Made by a program: the position numbers and the translations under genes | Notes under the pieces: model-generated | Databases searched by the model: none | What the model was told of the DNA's origin: nothing | What the model saw: only the letters and a program-made list of their open reading frames with translations | Part shown: one piece after another, positions 1 to 7,386 of the stretch | Position numbering within the stretch: the first letter of the stretch is position 1 | Layout of the letters: each line of letters begins with the position of its first letter | Source: CAZSXU01 sp964610505 | GTDB lineage: Bacteria; Arandabacterota; Arandabacteria; JAGLYR01 | Direction of reading: 5' to 3' | NCBI GenBank assembly: GCA_964610505.1 | Contig: CAZSXU010000034.1 | Span: 1-35,940 of the forward strand | DNA: 35,940 nucleotides

Positions 1-1341
1 CTAAAACCGGAGCGTAAACGTCGTGGGGCCGCCGGGTTCGGATTCGGCGATGAGTTCTCCGCGATGCAACCGCATGATCTGGCGGGACAGGCTGAGACCG
101 ATGCCGGTCCCGTCTTTCTTCGTGCTGAAGAACGGCAGGAAAATTCTTCCGAGTGCTTCCGCTTCGATCCCCGTGCCGTTATCGGTGACCCGGACGACGG
201 GGCGGCTCCGCTCATTGAAGCGCGCCTCGACGGTGATCTCCGCATCCTCCCGGCCGTCGGTCGCATCCAGCGCGTTCCAGAGGAGATTAATGAGGACCTG
301 CTCGACGAGCTGAGGGTCGGCGTTTAATGTCATGCTCTCGGGTTCAACCCTTATGTGGAAACGGAGGGGCCGCCCCTCGATCTGTGGGGCGATGAGGGTC
401 TGGACCCGGGAAAACAGGTCGTGCGCCGGGAAGAGACGGAACTCGGGCTGCGGGATGTGCGTGAGATCACGATAGGTATCCACGAATTGCAGAAGCCCGC
501 GGCTGCGTTTCTGAATGATCTGAAGCGCCTCGCGGGTCTTCTCCTTCTCCGGGAATTGCGACCCATCACACTCCGTCTCCGACACCAGAGTCTGTTCGAT
601 GCTTCCGGCCAGTGAAGCCAGCGGAGTCAGAGAGTTCTTGATCTCGTGGGTGAGAACCCGGATGAGATCCCGCCAGGCTTCCATCTCTTTCTCGTTGAGC
701 TCGGGGGTCACGTTCTGGAGAGTGACCAGCGTGAGGGTCCGGTGCGGCTGGCGCAGTTCCGTCGCTCGCGCGGAAATCTGGATCGTCTCTCCGTGAAGAG
801 AAACGGATATCAAATCCCTCTCTCCGGGTTCGAGGGAGCGAAGGCGGTCCGGCACATCAGGACCGACCGCCGCCAGATCGTCGAGCATCCGGACGGCGGG
901 AACGTCCAGCAGAGACTTGACCGCCGGATTCAGCAGCTCCACCCGGCCGTCCGGGCTATACGCAAGGACCCCGATTCCGACGTGCTGGACAAGGGCCTGG
1001 AGGTAGCGCAGGTTCTCCTCCTTCTCCAGAGAGATCCGCCGGAATTGATCCAAGATCTTGCCGAACTCGTCCCGGAGCTCCGCGAAGGCCGTCCCTCCGG
1101 GACCCCGGGGCGGTGCCTGGGAGAAATCCGAGAATTCAATGGTCTGGAGAAACCGGCTGAGATTCCGTGTTGTGGTTTCCACGTATCGAATGAGTCCGCG
1201 CGTTTGAAGCGCGATCAAAACACCGCAGACGACGATGGTTACGTACTGGCCGCGCGGGAGCAAGGATACGAAGAGCACGACGGTGCCGAGGATCAAGAGC
1301 ACCCGAACCGCGCAATTCAAGCGGAAGTTGCTAAATGCCAT
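1..1341 (-). CDS. NtrY-like membrane sensor histidine kinase
   Basis: Inner-membrane sensor kinase of 446 aa that should autophosphorylate and pass phosphate to the response regulator just upstream in the same operon. Seen: two hydrophobic helices at about residues 10-28 and 33-52 with almost no periplasmic loop, a linker, a PAS-like domain (about 105-215), a HisKA dimerisation helix with His232 in THEIKNSLTP, and a HATPase domain (about 330-446) with N box NLLWNALDA, DNGTGI and GTGIGLSL. The EIKNSLTP form of the H box is typical of NtrY-type kinases. The short N-terminus suggests it senses in the membrane or through the PAS domain, not in the periplasm. The gene is complete: its TAG stop occupies the first three bases of the window. 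Its start overlaps the end of the regulator by 11 bp, which implies translational coupling. The signal is unknown. Confidence 0.93.
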   Translation of the reverse strand: MAFSNFRLNCAVRVLLILGTVVLFVSLLPRGQYVTIVVCGVLIALQTRGLIRYVETTTRNLSRFLQTIEFSDFSQAPPRGPGGTAFAELRDEFGKILDQFRRISLEKEENLRYLQALVQHVGIGVLAYSPDGRVELLNPAVKSLLDVPAVRMLDDLAAVGPDVPDRLRSLEPGERDLISVSLHGETIQISARATELRQPHRTLTLVTLQNVTPELNEKEMEAWRDLIRVLTHEIKNSLTPLASLAGSIEQTLVSETECDGSQFPEKEKTREALQIIQKRSRGLLQFVDTYRDLTHIPQPEFRLFPAHDLFSRVQTLIAPQIEGRPLRFHIRVEPESMTLNADPQLVEQVLINLLWNALDATDGREDAEITVEARFNERSRPVVRVTDNGTGIEAEALGRIFLPFFSTKKDGTGIGLSLSRQIMRLHRGELIAESEPGGPTTFTLRF

Positions 1342-2725
1342 GGTCCTTGAGCCTCCGGTACAGCGCCGGGCGACTCACGCCCAGTTCGCGAGCGACTCGA
1401 CTGACGTTTCCGCCGAATCGCTCCATGGCCCGACGAATGATCGCTTTCTCGATTTCCTGGAGGTTGAAGGTGTCGAAAGGCACCGTCTCATCGGACGACC
1501 CTCGACGCGCGAGGAGGAAGTCATCCGGTTCGAGTTCTCCGGATCCGCTCATGATCACGGCCCGTTCGATTGCATGCTGGAGCTCCCGGACGTTGCCCGG
1601 CCAATCGTAGTCCTGGAGTTTCTCGAACGTTACCGGGCGGATGCCGGTCAGGTCTTTCCGGTATTTCCGCGCGTATCGCCGGAGGAAGTGGCGCGCGAGG
1701 AGCCGGATGTCGGCCTGTCTCTCACGAAGAGGCGGAATCGGGATCTCCACCGTATTGAGCCGGTAGAGAAGATCCTGGCGGAATGTTCCCTCGGTCACGC
1801 GGTCGACCAGAGATACGTTGGTTGCGGAGATCAACCGGATGTCCACGTCCGATGCGGTGTTGGATCCCACGCGCGTGATCTGCCGGTTCTGTAGGGCCGA
1901 CAGGAGCTTGGGTTGCAGCTCGAGCGGGAGATTCCCGATCTCGTCGAGAAAGAGGGTTCCTCCGGATGCGACCTCGAAGCGACCCGGCCGATCCTCCCTG
2001 GCATCCGTGAAAGCGCCTTTTACATGGCCGAAGAGTTCGCTCTCGAAAAGACTCCCGGTGAGCGCGCCCAGATCCACCCGCACGAAGACCTCACGGGAAC
2101 GAGTTGACTGCCGGTGCACGGCGCGCGCCACCAACTCTTTCCCGGTCCCGTTCTCTCCGGTGATGAGCACGTTGGCCTCCGTGGCGGCCACCTTCGTGAT
2201 CATCGCCCGGACTTTCTGAATGGCCGGCGACTCCCCGATGAAATCCTGGAACGGCTGGTCCAGGTCCGCGCTGAGCTGCTGCTGGCGGGAACGGAGGCTC
2301 CGCACCGTCCGCCGCTCCTCGCTGAGAGCGAGGGCAGAGGACACCGTGGCCAGGAGTTTCTCATTCTCCCAGGGTTTGGCCACGAAGTCGGTGGCTCCGG
2401 CCTTGACCGCCTGAACGGCCGTCTCGAAATCGGCAAAGGCGGTGATCAGAATCACGATCGCCAAGGGATCGATCTCGAGAATCCGCCCCAGCCAATGAAA
2501 ACCCTCGCGGCCGCTGGTTACATCCTTCGTGAAGTTCATGTCCAGAAGGATGACATCAAAGCGTTGCTTTGCGAGAAGGTCCGGAATGACTCCGGGATCA
2601 CTTTCGGTTTGTACCTCGTGAACCAGTTGACCGAGCAGCATGTCGGCGGCAAAGAGAATGTCCTCGTTGTCATCGACCACCAGGATTCGACCGGTCTTGG
2701 TCTCCGTCTTATCTGTCATCTCCAT
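1331..2725 (-). CDS. NtrC-family sigma-54-dependent response regulator
   Basis: Cytoplasmic bacterial enhancer-binding protein, 464 aa. Seen in order: receiver domain (about 13-130) with phospho-acceptor Asp62 in DVILLDMNF; AAA+ domain (about 150-390) with Walker A GENGTGKE, ESELFGHVKGAFTDA and Walker B GGTLFLDEIG; and a C-terminal Fis-type helix-turn-helix (NVSRVARELGVSRPALYRRL). The sigma-54-contact loop reads GAFTDA where the family consensus is GAFTGA. I chose the ATG at 2725, which has GGAG five bases upstream; the in-frame ATG at 2719 is an alternative. Any longer reading would run into the divergent promoter and adaptor gene. It is co-transcribed with the kinase and faces a sigma-54 promoter at 2826-2842, so its likely target is the divergent exporter operon. 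Confidence 0.95.
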   Translation of the reverse strand: MEMTDKTETKTGRILVVDDNEDILFAADMLLGQLVHEVQTESDPGVIPDLLAKQRFDVILLDMNFTKDVTSGREGFHWLGRILEIDPLAIVILITAFADFETAVQAVKAGATDFVAKPWENEKLLATVSSALALSEERRTVRSLRSRQQQLSADLDQPFQDFIGESPAIQKVRAMITKVAATEANVLITGENGTGKELVARAVHRQSTRSREVFVRVDLGALTGSLFESELFGHVKGAFTDAREDRPGRFEVASGGTLFLDEIGNLPLELQPKLLSALQNRQITRVGSNTASDVDIRLISATNVSLVDRVTEGTFRQDLLYRLNTVEIPIPPLRERQADIRLLARHFLRRYARKYRKDLTGIRPVTFEKLQDYDWPGNVRELQHAIERAVIMSGSGELEPDDFLLARRGSSDETVPFDTFNLQEIEKAIIRRAMERFGGNVSRVARELGVSRPALYRRLKDHGI

Positions 2726-2755
2726 CTCCGCTCCAGTGTCCGAGGGCCGACAGGG

Positions 2756-2784
2756 ATTGTAACGTTTCTTTACACAACTGTGAA
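2756..2784 (-). promoter_or_regulatory. sigma-70-type promoter of the regulator/kinase operon
   Basis: On the minus strand, -35 TTCACA (2779-2784) and -10 TACAAT (2756-2761) are separated by exactly 17 bp. Each hexamer matches the consensus at 5 of 6 positions. The start codon at 2725 lies about 25 bp beyond the expected transcription start. The hexamers coincide with the palindromes described in the next entry. Confidence 0.6.
2758..2784. promoter_or_regulatory. Candidate enhancer (UAS) palindromes for the sigma-54 regulator
   Basis: Two overlapping inverted repeats are present: TGTAA-N7-TTACA (2758-2774) and TTACACAACTGTGAA (2770-2784, arms CACA/TGTG). They lie about 70-95 bp upstream of the transcription start predicted from the sigma-54 promoter, a usual distance for enhancer-binding proteins. 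They also cover the -35/-10 region of the regulator's own promoter. Binding by the divergently encoded regulator is inference. Confidence 0.45.
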
Positions 2785-2825
2785 GCCCCGTCTTCCTATC
2801 CCGTTGAGAAAGTGGGCGGACGTTT

Positions 2826-2842
2826 CTGGCACGGGGCTTGTA
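2826..2842 (+). promoter_or_regulatory. sigma-54 (-24/-12) promoter of the exporter operon
   Basis: The sequence CTGGCACGGGGCTTGTA fits the sigma-54 consensus YTGGCACGNNNNTTGCW except that the -12 element is GT instead of GC. The spacing GG-N10-GT is exact (GG at 2828-2829, GT at 2840-2841). The predicted start near 2852 leaves about 28 nt of leader before the adaptor start codon. The adjacent NtrC-type regulator supports the call. Confidence 0.8.
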
Positions 2843-2879
2843 TAAGGAAGAGGGTGCAGCTTTCGGACCGGAGATGAAC

Positions 2880-4139
2880 ATGTCGGGAATGGATCGGAGA
2901 ATTGAGAAGAAGTCCTGGCCGCCGAAGCGGATCGCCGTCGTCGTCGTCCTGGCCGCGGTCGTGTTCGTCGTCATCTGGAACATCGTGTCGGCTACGCGGG
3001 GAACCATCCTTCGCATACCCGAGGAACGTCTCCGGATCTCCACGGTCACCCGTGGCGAGTTCCAGGAGTTCATTCCCGTGGTCGGGACCCTGATCCCCAT
3101 CACGACGCATTACCTGGACGCGGTGGAGGGGGGACGCGTGGTCACGATCCACCGCGAGGCGGGCAGTTTCGTCGAGGAGGGCGACGAGATTCTGGAGCTC
3201 AGCAACACGGATCTCCTGCTCGACATCATGTACCGCGAGGCGGAGCTCTTCCAGCAGAGCAACAATCTCCGCAATACCAAGCTCATGATGGAGCAGAACC
3301 GGCTGGAGATGCGCCGCGAGCTTCTCGACATCGATCACGAGATCAAACGGCAGCAGCGCACCCGGGAGAGCCTTGCCGGTCTTGCCGAGAACGGCCTCGT
3401 GTCCGAACGAGAATACGAGGAATGCCGCGATGAGCTGGATTACCTGGTCAAGCGGCGCGACCTGCTCGTGGCCACGCAGGAACAGGATTCTCTGTTTCGT
3501 ACCGTCCAGATCCGTCATCTCGAAGAGTCCCTGGACCGGATGCAGGCCAATCTGGGCGTGGTCCGGGAGAACATCCAAAACCTCGTCGTCCGGGCGCCCG
3601 TTACCGGCCAGCTGACCTCGCTCAGCGCGGATATCGGGGAGTCCAAAGCCCGGGGAGAGCGCCTGGGACAGGTGGATGTCCTGGCCGGGTTCAAGGTGCG
3701 GGCCGCCATCGACGAGCACTACATCGCCCGCATCCATTCCGGCCGGAGGGCCTCGTTCGTATTTTCCGGAGAGGTCTACCGGTTGACCATCACGAAGGTC
3801 TATCCGGAAGTCATCAACGGCCGCTTCGAAGTGGACCTCGGCTTCGACGGTAGAGAGCCTGAAGACGTGCGCCGGGGCCAGACATTCCATATCCGCCTGG
3901 AGCTCGGAGATCTGTCCGAGGCCCTACTCCTTGCCAACGGGAGCTTCTACCAGAAGACCGGCGGGCGCTGGATCTACGTCCTCGACTCGTCCGGGCGGAA
4001 GGCGCACAGGAGAGACATCACGCTCGGCAGACAAAACTCCGAGTTCTTTGAAGTTCTCGACGGTCTGGATCCCGGAGAGAGGGCCGTCACTTCGTCCTAC
4101 GAAACCTACGGGGACGCGGACGTGCTGGTTCTGCAGTAA
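2880..4139 (+). CDS. HlyD/MacA-type periplasmic adaptor (membrane fusion protein)
   Basis: First gene of the exporter operon, 419 aa. It should link the inner-membrane ABC permeases to an outer-membrane channel. Seen: a positively charged N-terminus followed by one membrane anchor (about residues 17-37, IAVVVVLAAVVFVVIW), a lipoyl-like half (RVVTIHREAGSFVEEGDEIL), a long alpha-helical coiled-coil hairpin (about 90-215, rich in Glu, Arg, Gln and Leu), the second lipoyl half (LVVRAPVTGQLTSL), then beta-barrel and membrane-proximal domains. I chose the ATG at 2880 because GGAG at 2870-2873 is six bases upstream. The ATG at 2874 is too close to that site, and a TTG at 2838 lies inside the promoter. 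No TolC-like gene is in the window, so the outer-membrane partner must be elsewhere. Confidence 0.92.
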   Translation: MSGMDRRIEKKSWPPKRIAVVVVLAAVVFVVIWNIVSATRGTILRIPEERLRISTVTRGEFQEFIPVVGTLIPITTHYLDAVEGGRVVTIHREAGSFVEEGDEILELSNTDLLLDIMYREAELFQQSNNLRNTKLMMEQNRLEMRRELLDIDHEIKRQQRTRESLAGLAENGLVSEREYEECRDELDYLVKRRDLLVATQEQDSLFRTVQIRHLEESLDRMQANLGVVRENIQNLVVRAPVTGQLTSLSADIGESKARGERLGQVDVLAGFKVRAAIDEHYIARIHSGRRASFVFSGEVYRLTITKVYPEVINGRFEVDLGFDGREPEDVRRGQTFHIRLELGDLSEALLLANGSFYQKTGGRWIYVLDSSGRKAHRRDITLGRQNSEFFEVLDGLDPGERAVTSSYETYGDADVLVLQ

Positions 4140-4209
4140 GAAGAGGCTACGGGAACGCGAGACGGCGAGGGCACAGGCGGCCCCTGAGAGCATCAGGCAG
4201 GAGGATCAC

Positions 4210-4899
4210 ATGATCACCACCCAGAATCTCACCAAGATCTTTCGAACCGACGAAGTCGAGACGACGGCGCTCAATGAAATTGATCTCACCGTTCAGGCGG
4301 GGGAGTTCGTTGCCGTGATGGGGCCCTCCGGCTGCGGCAAGTCCACGCTTCTCAACATTCTGGGGCTTCTGGATTCCCCGACCGCCGGCCGGCTCGAGCT
4401 TTTCGACCGGGAGGTTTCCGGATATTCGGAGAGGAAACGTTCGGAACTCCGGAAGGGGAACGTCGGCTTCGTCTTCCAGAGCTTCAACCTGATTGATGAG
4501 CTGACGGTCTATGAGAATGTGGAGCTGCCCCTCCTCTACCAGCGGGTTTCCGGCGCCGAACGCAAGCGGCGGATCCACGAGATGCTGGAGCGGTTCAATC
4601 TCATGCCGCGGCAGAAACACTTTCCCCAGCAGCTCTCGGGCGGCCAGCAGCAGCGTGTGGCCGTAGCCAGAGCCGTCGTCGGGAATCCCAAGCTGATCCT
4701 GGCCGATGAGCCCACCGGCAACCTGGATTCCGCCCATGGGGAGGAGGTCATGAGTCTTCTGGCCCGGCTCAATGAGGACGGGACGACCATCATCATGGTG
4801 ACTCATTCCTCGAGTTACGCGGCGTACGCACGCCGGGTCATCCATCTCTTCGACGGCGTCGTGGTCACCGAAGCGGCCGGGAGCGTGGGCCATGCGTAG
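4210..4899 (+). CDS. MacB/LolD-type ABC transporter ATP-binding protein
   Basis: Cytoplasmic ATPase subunit of 229 aa, the usual length for stand-alone MacB/LolD/FtsE-type ATPases. Seen: Walker A GPSGCGKS (38-45), Q-loop region VFQSFNLI, signature LSGGQ (142-146), Walker B LILADEPT with Asp166-Glu167, D-loop GNLD, and switch His199 in VTHSS. The ATG at 4210 has a GGAGG-type ribosome site about six bases upstream. It sits between the adaptor and two FtsX-type permeases in one transcription unit, so it is expected to drive both permeases or a heteromer of them. Such transporters act as mechanotransmitters that expel substrates from the periplasm. The substrate (drug, peptide, lipid or siderophore) cannot be read from the sequence. 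Confidence 0.96.
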   Translation: MITTQNLTKIFRTDEVETTALNEIDLTVQAGEFVAVMGPSGCGKSTLLNILGLLDSPTAGRLELFDREVSGYSERKRSELRKGNVGFVFQSFNLIDELTVYENVELPLLYQRVSGAERKRRIHEMLERFNLMPRQKHFPQQLSGGQQQRVAVARAVVGNPKLILADEPTGNLDSAHGEEVMSLLARLNEDGTTIIMVTHSSSYAAYARRVIHLFDGVVVTEAAGSVGHA

Positions 4900-4941
4900 C
4901 CGGGGGAGATCCCTTGAGAACGTCGGGCGGGGGGTGCGACC

Positions 4942-7326
4942 GTGCTGAGACATTATGCAATCTCGGCCTTGAGACATCTGGCGAAACACAAGGGGCATTC
5001 GCTCATCAATATCGTGGGGCTGGCCATCGGGCTGGCGGCGGCGATTCTCGTTCTCCTGTGGGTCCGGTATGAGATGAGCTTCGACCGTTTTCACGAGAAC
5101 GCGGATCGGCTCTACAGAGTGGCGTTCACGACGGAGGACAGGCAGGTTCACAGTGCGTACCTTCCGGGCCTGGCCGGACCGTATTTGAAAGACCGGTATC
5201 CCGAGATCCTGGATACCACTCGACTCATCGACTCCGGCGCGCGCAAAGTGTCGACGGACGGCAGGGCCGTGTTCACCAGCGCATGTTGCGTGGACTCGTC
5301 TTTCTTCCGGATGTTCACATTTGCCTTCGCCCAGGGAGACCCGAACACTGCGCTCAACCATCCTGATGGAGCCGTCATTTCCCCGGGTCTGGCCAAAGCG
5401 CTCTTCGGAAACGCGGATCCCTTCGGGGAGGCATTTCAGCTGGAAGGGGAACAGGGAAATCTCCTTCTCCGCGTCACGGGGGTTCTGGAACCCATTCCCG
5501 AAAACTCCACCATCCGCTACGGTCTCTTCACGGCCTTCGCATGGGCGCCCGGGTGGGCGAAGAAATGGGACATGAAGGGGGTCTACACATACGTATTGCT
5601 TGATCACAATCAATCCTATCGGGAGGTGAGTGCACGCATTGAGGACGTGTACAACGTTCATAACCCGGGGGATACGCCGAACGACTTTTACCTCCAGCCG
5701 CTCAAGGATGTGCACCTGCGGGAACTGGGCGGTGGCGGACTGATTGTCTACATCACCCTGTTCTCGGGCATCGGGTTGGCCATCCTGCTGATCGCGTGCA
5801 TGAATTTTATGAACCTCGCCACGGCACGTTTCTCCACCCGAGCGAAGGAAATCGGAGTTCGAAAAGTGATCGGCGCCACTCGCGGGCAGCTGGCCCGCCA
5901 GTTCCTGGCCGAAGCCGCGGTACAGGCCCTCTTGTCGCTCGTGCTGGCCCTCGTCGTCCTGGAGTTCCTGCTTCCTCCGATCGCAGGGGTTTTCGAAAAA
6001 CCCCTGGATCTGGAGTACTCGTGGGCGCTGATGCTTCAGCTCGTGGGCATCGCGCTCGTTGTGGGCCTGGTGGCCGGGAGCTATCCGGCCCTCTTCCTCT
6101 CCTCGTTCAGTCCGGTGACCGTGCTCTCCGGCCCGTGGCCGGCCCCGACTTCCCACAGGAGGATGTTCCGAAGGGTCACCGGGACTCGCATCGGAGGCGC
6201 CCTCCTCCGAAAACTGCTGGTGATCGTACAGTTCTCGATCTCGATTTTCTTCGCGCTCTCCATTCTCGTGGTCCTTCGGCAGCTGAACTACATCGACACC
6301 AAGGACTTGGGATTCGACGAAGAGAACCTCGTCATTCTTGTCACACAGGGAGAACTCTTCCGTAGGCATGAGACTCTGAAGAGGGGTCTCCTCAGCGATC
6401 CGGCGGTCGAGAGCGTGACGTTCACGGCAAACGTGCCGATCGGGTGGACCAGTTCCCTGGGCGTGCTCTGGGCCGGTATGCGCCGGGACGAGATCTTCGA
6501 CATGGGGACGCTGATGGTGGATTCGGACTACGAGAAGACCCTGGGGATGGATCTGGTGGACGGACGGTTCTTCTCAGAGGACTTTCCCTCGGACGAGTGG
6601 ACGGCCTGCGTGGTGAACGAAGCCGCCGTGAAGGCCATGCGGATGACGGACCCCGTCGGGAAAGAGATCACACTGGCCCCCGAGTCTCCCTACGAGAACA
6701 GGCGAACCATTGTGGGCGTGGTCAAGGATTTCCACAACGAGACCCTTCACGGGAAAGTCCGGCCGTACACGCTGTTGCCGGCGACGGCGGGCGCCTTCGC
6801 GAGTATCCGGCTGCGCCCCGGCACACTTCCCGGGGTGCTGGAGTCCATCGAGCAGACCGTGCATGATATTGCGCCCGATGATCCCGCGGCGTACTGGTTT
6901 CTGGATGAGGAGATGGACGGCCGGTACGCGTCCGAGCGACTGACGGCCGGATTCATTCTGGCGGCTGCGCTTCTGGCCATGTTCCTGTCCTGCCTGGGGC
7001 TCTTCGGGCTGTCGGCATTCACGGCCGAGCAACACACCAGAGAGATCGGCATTCGGAAAGTGCTGGGCGCCTCCCTCGCCGGTATTACGTGGTCCCTGGT
7101 CAGAGAGCACCTGTACTTGATCCTGATCGCCGGCGCGGTCGCGTTCCCGGTCGGGTATTTCGCGATGGCCAACTGGCTCGAGAACTTCGCGTACCGGACG
7201 GGAGTGGGGGTGTGGACCTTCGTCGTGGCGGGGGGCGCCACGGCGGCGATCGCGCTGGCAACGGTGGGGGGTCAGGCCCTCCGGGCGGCGATGGCCGATC
7301 CGGTCAAGGCGATCCGCTATGAATAG
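4942..7326 (+). CDS. FtsX/MacB-type ABC permease, double-FtsX form (copy 1)
   Basis: Inner-membrane permease of 794 aa, roughly twice the size of MacB-like single permeases. Seen: N-terminal helix (about 17-40) after LRHYAISALRHLAKHKGHS; periplasmic MacB_PCD-like domain (to about 260); a first FtsX domain with helices around 270-295, 325-345 and 365-390 and the cytoplasmic motif KEIGVRKVIGATRGQL; a further helix near 430-450; a second periplasmic domain; and a second FtsX domain with TREIGIRKVLGASLAGI and three helices to the end. The GTG at 4942 is the likely start and aligns with the start of the next gene (MLRHY against MLGNY). It works with the ATPase at 4210 and is a paralogue of the following gene. 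Confidence 0.93.
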   Translation: MLRHYAISALRHLAKHKGHSLINIVGLAIGLAAAILVLLWVRYEMSFDRFHENADRLYRVAFTTEDRQVHSAYLPGLAGPYLKDRYPEILDTTRLIDSGARKVSTDGRAVFTSACCVDSSFFRMFTFAFAQGDPNTALNHPDGAVISPGLAKALFGNADPFGEAFQLEGEQGNLLLRVTGVLEPIPENSTIRYGLFTAFAWAPGWAKKWDMKGVYTYVLLDHNQSYREVSARIEDVYNVHNPGDTPNDFYLQPLKDVHLRELGGGGLIVYITLFSGIGLAILLIACMNFMNLATARFSTRAKEIGVRKVIGATRGQLARQFLAEAAVQALLSLVLALVVLEFLLPPIAGVFEKPLDLEYSWALMLQLVGIALVVGLVAGSYPALFLSSFSPVTVLSGPWPAPTSHRRMFRRVTGTRIGGALLRKLLVIVQFSISIFFALSILVVLRQLNYIDTKDLGFDEENLVILVTQGELFRRHETLKRGLLSDPAVESVTFTANVPIGWTSSLGVLWAGMRRDEIFDMGTLMVDSDYEKTLGMDLVDGRFFSEDFPSDEWTACVVNEAAVKAMRMTDPVGKEITLAPESPYENRRTIVGVVKDFHNETLHGKVRPYTLLPATAGAFASIRLRPGTLPGVLESIEQTVHDIAPDDPAAYWFLDEEMDGRYASERLTAGFILAAALLAMFLSCLGLFGLSAFTAEQHTREIGIRKVLGASLAGITWSLVREHLYLILIAGAVAFPVGYFAMANWLENFAYRTGVGVWTFVVAGGATAAIALATVGGQALRAAMADPVKAIRYE

Positions 7327-7386
7327 AGCTCGAGCGGCCGAAACATGTGAACGACCCCTGGGAGAACTCCCGAGAGGACACGCGTG

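Noticed and set aside
2838..2879. Longer adaptor reading from TTG at 2838
   Set aside because: The TTG is part of the sigma-54 -12 element and would precede the predicted transcription start.
2726..3103. N-terminal extension of the response regulator
   Set aside because: The extra 126 codons overlap the divergent adaptor gene and promoters; receiver-domain homology begins only after the ATG at 2725.
4147..6369. 740-codon open frame antisense to the ATPase and first permease
   Set aside because: Mirror frame of strongly recognisable genes in GC-rich DNA; its product is Arg/His/Glu-rich with no domain logic and no ribosome site.
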